From Bacillota bacterium (GTDB taxonomy: Bacteria; Bacillota_E; Sulfobacillia; Sulfobacillales; Sulfobacillaceae): a stretch of DNA of 7,733 nucleotides. Shown piece after piece: positions 6,050 through 7,733 of this stretch (position 1 is the first letter of the stretch; every line of letters starts with the position of its first letter). Under the pieces are notes generated by a model. That model worked only from the letters and a program-made list of their open reading frames with translations, made no database searches and was not told the origin of the DNA. The DNA is taken from positions 1 to 7,733 of the forward strand of contig JAKADW010000089.1 of assembly GCA_021820165.1 (NCBI GenBank). Direction: 5' to 3'. The translations under genes were made by a program, and so were the position numbers.

Positions 6050-6077
6050 CTCTGGCCTTCAAGGCGGGGTGGTTGAC
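6050..6077 (+). repeat. IS605-type right-end hairpin with terminal TTGAC
   Basis: GCCTT (6055-6059), C, AAGGC (6061-6065) form the apex of a stem that continues with weaker C-G and T-G pairs to 6069. It is followed by TGGTTGAC (6070-6077), which resembles the end motif next to right-end hairpins in IS605-type elements. The lower stem is degenerate, as expected for an old copy. Confidence 0.4.
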
Positions 6078-6279
6078 GGCTCTCAGAGGCTCTTCGATGC
6101 TCGGTGTTCAGACCATCGGCTCTGCTCGTGTTTTCACCCCCAGGGTCATCACCTCACATCACGTTACGGTCAACGAAATGAGCAAATGCCTCCCTCGCGC
6201 CTCCCTCTAATCGTAGGGTTGGTTTCGTTGCGCGGTCTACACACTCCTGGCCCGCACGGACGTAAAAAGGAGCACGTCC

Positions 6280-6603
6280 ATGCACATGACGCACTCTTGT
6301 GGGTTTCCGCAGCGATCACACGTTTGGTTCAAGGCGCCCAGCCGGGTTCCACTATTACATAGATATGTTCATACACAAGAAATAGATCTCTTCCACTCCA
6401 TTCGGCGACTTTTTTCCAGGCATCTCGACCTCCCGGCAGGACAGATCTATAATCGAGAACAACAAGGGATTTTTGGAGCGATTGCTGGGCCGTCCTGGAA
6501 GTGCGGCGCAAAACAACGAACGATGAGTTGGCTCCTCATCGTTCGCCCAGTAGTCCCGCCAACCGTCTGCTCACGGTTGGAACACCTTCAGTATATCAGT
6601 TAG
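6280..6603 (+). CDS. Hypothetical 107-residue protein, doubtful
   Basis: The frame opens with MHMTHSCGFP and has a good ribosome site, AAAAAGGAG (6264-6272), 7 bases upstream, which is the main argument for it. The middle (DLFHSIRRLFSRHLDLPAGQ) could be helical and vaguely recalls the N-terminal part of some DDE transposases, but no catalytic motif is seen. The second half runs through a promoter-like sequence and two hairpins (6517-6580), which argues against coding there. It may be a fragment of another mobile element or not a gene. Confidence 0.25.
   Translation: MHMTHSCGFPQRSHVWFKAPSRVPLLHRYVHTQEIDLFHSIRRLFSRHLDLPAGQIYNREQQGIFGAIAGPSWKCGAKQRTMSWLLIVRPVVPPTVCSRLEHLQYIS
6425..6453 (+). promoter_or_regulatory. 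Candidate promoter with perfect TATAAT
   Basis: TCGACC (6425-6430), a 17-base spacer and TATAAT (6448-6453). The -35 matches 4/6 of TTGACA. No intact plus-strand gene follows, but two hairpins do. It may be an outward promoter or part of the flank of the ISAzo13 remnant. Confidence 0.4.
6517..6580. repeat. Tandem hairpins (11-bp and 8-bp stems)
   Basis: CGAACGATGAG (6517-6527) pairs with CTCATCGTTCG (6535-6545) across a 7-base loop. CCAACCGT (6559-6566) pairs with ACGGTTGG (6573-6580) across 6 bases. Both stems are perfect. They lie 37-100 bases beyond the stop of the minus-strand transposase remnant, so they may mark its transcription end or insertion-sequence end, or form a small RNA from the promoter at 6425-6453. 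No strong T run follows in either direction. Confidence 0.55.
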
Positions 6604-6892
6604 GAGTGTTACAATTTTAACTTACGAGTTCCTCCTCCAAAGGCTTGCTATGCGGTTTAATCGTGTAATTCCACCGCACCTGACCGTCGGGGCGCTCAAT
6701 CTGAAGATTCTCGATGGATTCCTCCGTCGGTTTCTGGTCGGTGGGGTAGGATCCCAAGTCGAGGTCGGCTTGAATCGTTAGACCCTTTTTGGTGCGTGTA
6801 TGGCCAATCAGGTTGACCACCGTTTGAAGGGTCGTCAAGGGACGCCCCCGCCCGTTGAGGCTAATCGCGGAGAACATGCAGTGTTCGATGGC

Positions 6893-7218
6893 TAATGTGT
6901 AGTTGTGGGTTAGGGGGACTTCGGTGCCAAATACAATACCCCAGGGGCCATTTCGGCCCTGATCACTTACCATAATATCCTGGAGAAAATCGTGATGCGA
7001 ACGTCGTTGAGGGGATTCGAATGGCATCTTTTGGCCGTGCTGATAAGGCGAGCGAGAATCCATGGACGGAAATGATTCGATACGGGTCAGGTTTTGTCTC
7101 CCAGCGGTGTCTCGTCGACGGTCTAACGACGCCGCGTTATGGGAAGCGCTCGTGGATGGTTTTCGTGTGAGCATTGGGCCCTCGTCCCTAACTTCCCATA
7201 ACCTACAACTACACATTA
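6893..7218. mobile_element. MITE-like inverted-repeat element inserted in the ISAzo13 transposase
   Basis: About 326 bases interrupt the transposase. Its left end TAATGTGTAGTTGT (from 6893) is repeated in inverted form ending at 7218. Counting adjacent target bases, 31 of 34 positions match between 6884-6917 and the reverse complement of 7194-7227. The interior has no recognisable gene; a minus-strand frame happens to run through it into the transposase. A short internal hairpin, GGGCC/GGCCC, lies near 6945-6960. The target sequence TTCGATGGC occurs on both sides (6884-6892 and 7242-7250), with an extra inverted copy at 7219-7227. Its size and lack of coding fit a non-autonomous element moved by an enzyme encoded elsewhere. 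Confidence 0.6.
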
Positions 7219-7250
7219 GCCATCGAATGTAGAGCTCTACATTCGATGGC
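7219..7250. repeat. 32-bp perfect palindrome at the right boundary of the insert
   Basis: GCCATCGAA (7219-7227), TGTAGAGCTCTACA (7228-7241), TTCGATGGC (7242-7250) form an uninterrupted palindrome centred at 7234/7235. The outer 9 bases are transposase sequence encoding Ala-Ile-Glu in one arm and its inverted copy in the other. The central 14 bases belong to neither the transposase nor the opposite end of the insert. Confidence 0.85.
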
Positions 7251-7733
7251 GTTCCACTTGCTGGTGCCCGGCGGAAAGTGGCTGACGTGGATCGCAAGTC
7301 CGGTTTCGTCCGCGAATTGGTGTGGGGCGACCTTCAAGCCATTTACTCGATACCCATTGCGGCTTCCACCGCCGTCGGCGGTGATCAGGATCTCGGTGGC
7401 CTTGGGATACGCGCTCTGCCCCATGCGTAACCACCACGGTCGATGCCAACATTCACCCAGCCGGTATTGCTGACGGGATCATAGACGCCATACGGAATGG
7501 CCTTCCCCAGGACCGCATTGGGGAAATCGTGGGCCTGTCCCTCCATCGGGGCTCCCTTGGGACGGTAGTCGCGTCCGTTATTCTTAAAGTTACCAATATT
7601 CTCTTTGTTTCTTGGTATCGACCGAGATCACCGGCGGTTCGCGTTTTTGAAAGTCCCGGGTTTGCTGGGCGCTATACCGGAACGGTTGATCGCGATCGGG
7701 ATGGTCGCTTCCCCGGTCGAATCGCTTGCGATT

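Larger units (their letters stand above)
5870..6077 (+). pseudogene. Probable 3' remnant of an IS200/IS605 tnpB with its right end
   Basis: TnpB is an RNA-guided nuclease; the 3' end of its gene and the element's right end form the guide (omega) RNA. The plus frame around 5950-6072 reads NVGLETHPTSDRRNGAPL, then GQGWSTQEPVLQALAFKAG, which resembles the variable C-terminal tails after the last RuvC motif of some TnpB proteins. The same DNA contains a perfect 7-bp hairpin with a TTAT loop (5998-6015) and ends in a GCTCTGGCCTTCAAGGCGGG stretch (6049-6068) followed by GTGGTTGAC. That resembles the right-end hairpin plus terminal motif of IS605-type elements. No RuvC or zinc-ribbon region is recognisable upstream, so at most the last part of the gene survives. 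The call rests on recalled patterns and could be wrong; no intact product is expected. Confidence 0.4.
6617..7733 (-). pseudogene. Broken ISAzo13-family DDE transposase, N-terminus outside the window
   Basis: Four pieces in order follow the family sequence. From the edge to about 7605: YSAQQTRDFQKREPPVISVD-TKK, with the first catalytic Asp. From about 7600 to 7436: ENIGNFKNNGRDYRPKG, then KAIPYGVYDPVSNTGWVNVGID. From about 7435 to 7244: WLRMGQSAYPKATEILITAD-GGG (second Asp) and HFPPGTSKWNAIE (catalytic Glu). From about 6886 to 6617: HCMFSAISLNGRGRPL, then LIGHTRTKKGLTIQADLD and WNYTIKP at the C-terminus. A frameshift near 7600-7608 leads to a stop at 7590-7592. About a dozen residues are missing, with a frame change, at 7430-7436, where relatives have a conserved '..FA..SIRRWW' segment. 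A foreign ~326-bp segment splits the gene after the Glu codon. No active transposase can be made. Family assignment is from recalled conserved motifs. Confidence 0.88.

Noticed and set aside
5564..6076. 170-codon plus-strand open frame across the stem-loop region
   Set aside because: It crosses many perfect hairpins and the repeat copy, has no clear ribosome site, and its translation has no recognisable motif; the tnpB-like reading lies in another frame.
6617..7297. Apparent single 226-codon minus-strand gene
   Set aside because: Only its C-terminal ~90 residues are transposase; the rest is a chance read-through of the inserted inverted-repeat element.

Overview
The window looks like an accessory stretch of a moderately GC-rich bacterial chromosome. 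Strong Shine-Dalgarno sequences (AAAGGAGGG, GGAGG, GGGAGG), a lipoprotein-type transport gene, a TTG start codon and IS200/IS605 plus ISAzo13-type debris suggest a Gram-positive-type organism such as a Bacillota/Sulfobacillus-like or related thermophile. This placement is inferred from style only; no marker gene is present.

Layout. Positions 1-83 (minus) hold the first 27 codons of a protein with a signal-peptide-like N-terminus, cut by the window edge. Positions ~180-775 hold a decayed IS200-type element: a minus-strand tnpA (244-682) with frameshifts, a glycine inside the HUH motif, loss of the expected catalytic tyrosine, and hairpins on both sides. Positions 847-1965 (minus) encode an intact Gfo/Idh/MocA-family NAD(P)-dependent sugar dehydrogenase. 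A divergent ~630-bp non-coding region separates it from 2595-3986 (plus), a lipoprotein sugar-binding component of an ABC importer. Positions 4166-5290 (plus) encode a clear D-galactonate dehydratase-like enolase-superfamily enzyme. From 5291 to ~6600 there is no convincing intact gene. That stretch holds a 45-bp repeat pair, several strong stem-loops and what looks like the degraded 3' part of an IS200/IS605 tnpB element with its right-end hairpin, then a weak ORF and a promoter followed by two hairpins. From 6617 to the right edge (minus) lies a broken ISAzo13-family transposase. It carries a frameshift, a small deletion and a ~326-bp inserted sequence with ~25-bp terminal inverted repeats just after the catalytic glutamate codon.

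Functionally, the three intact genes fit together as sugar capture (binding protein), oxidation of an aldose to its lactone (Gfo/Idh/MocA enzyme) and dehydration of the sugar acid (galactonate dehydratase). This is the opening of a non-phosphorylating or De Ley-Doudoroff-type route for galactose or a related sugar. The pathway is inferred from family membership and proximity; the importer permeases, lactonase, kinase and aldolase are not in the window. The most unusual structure is the nested inverted-repeat insertion with a 32-bp perfect palindrome at one boundary, inside the dead ISAzo13 transposase. I did not find convincing evidence of a wholly new multi-gene system.
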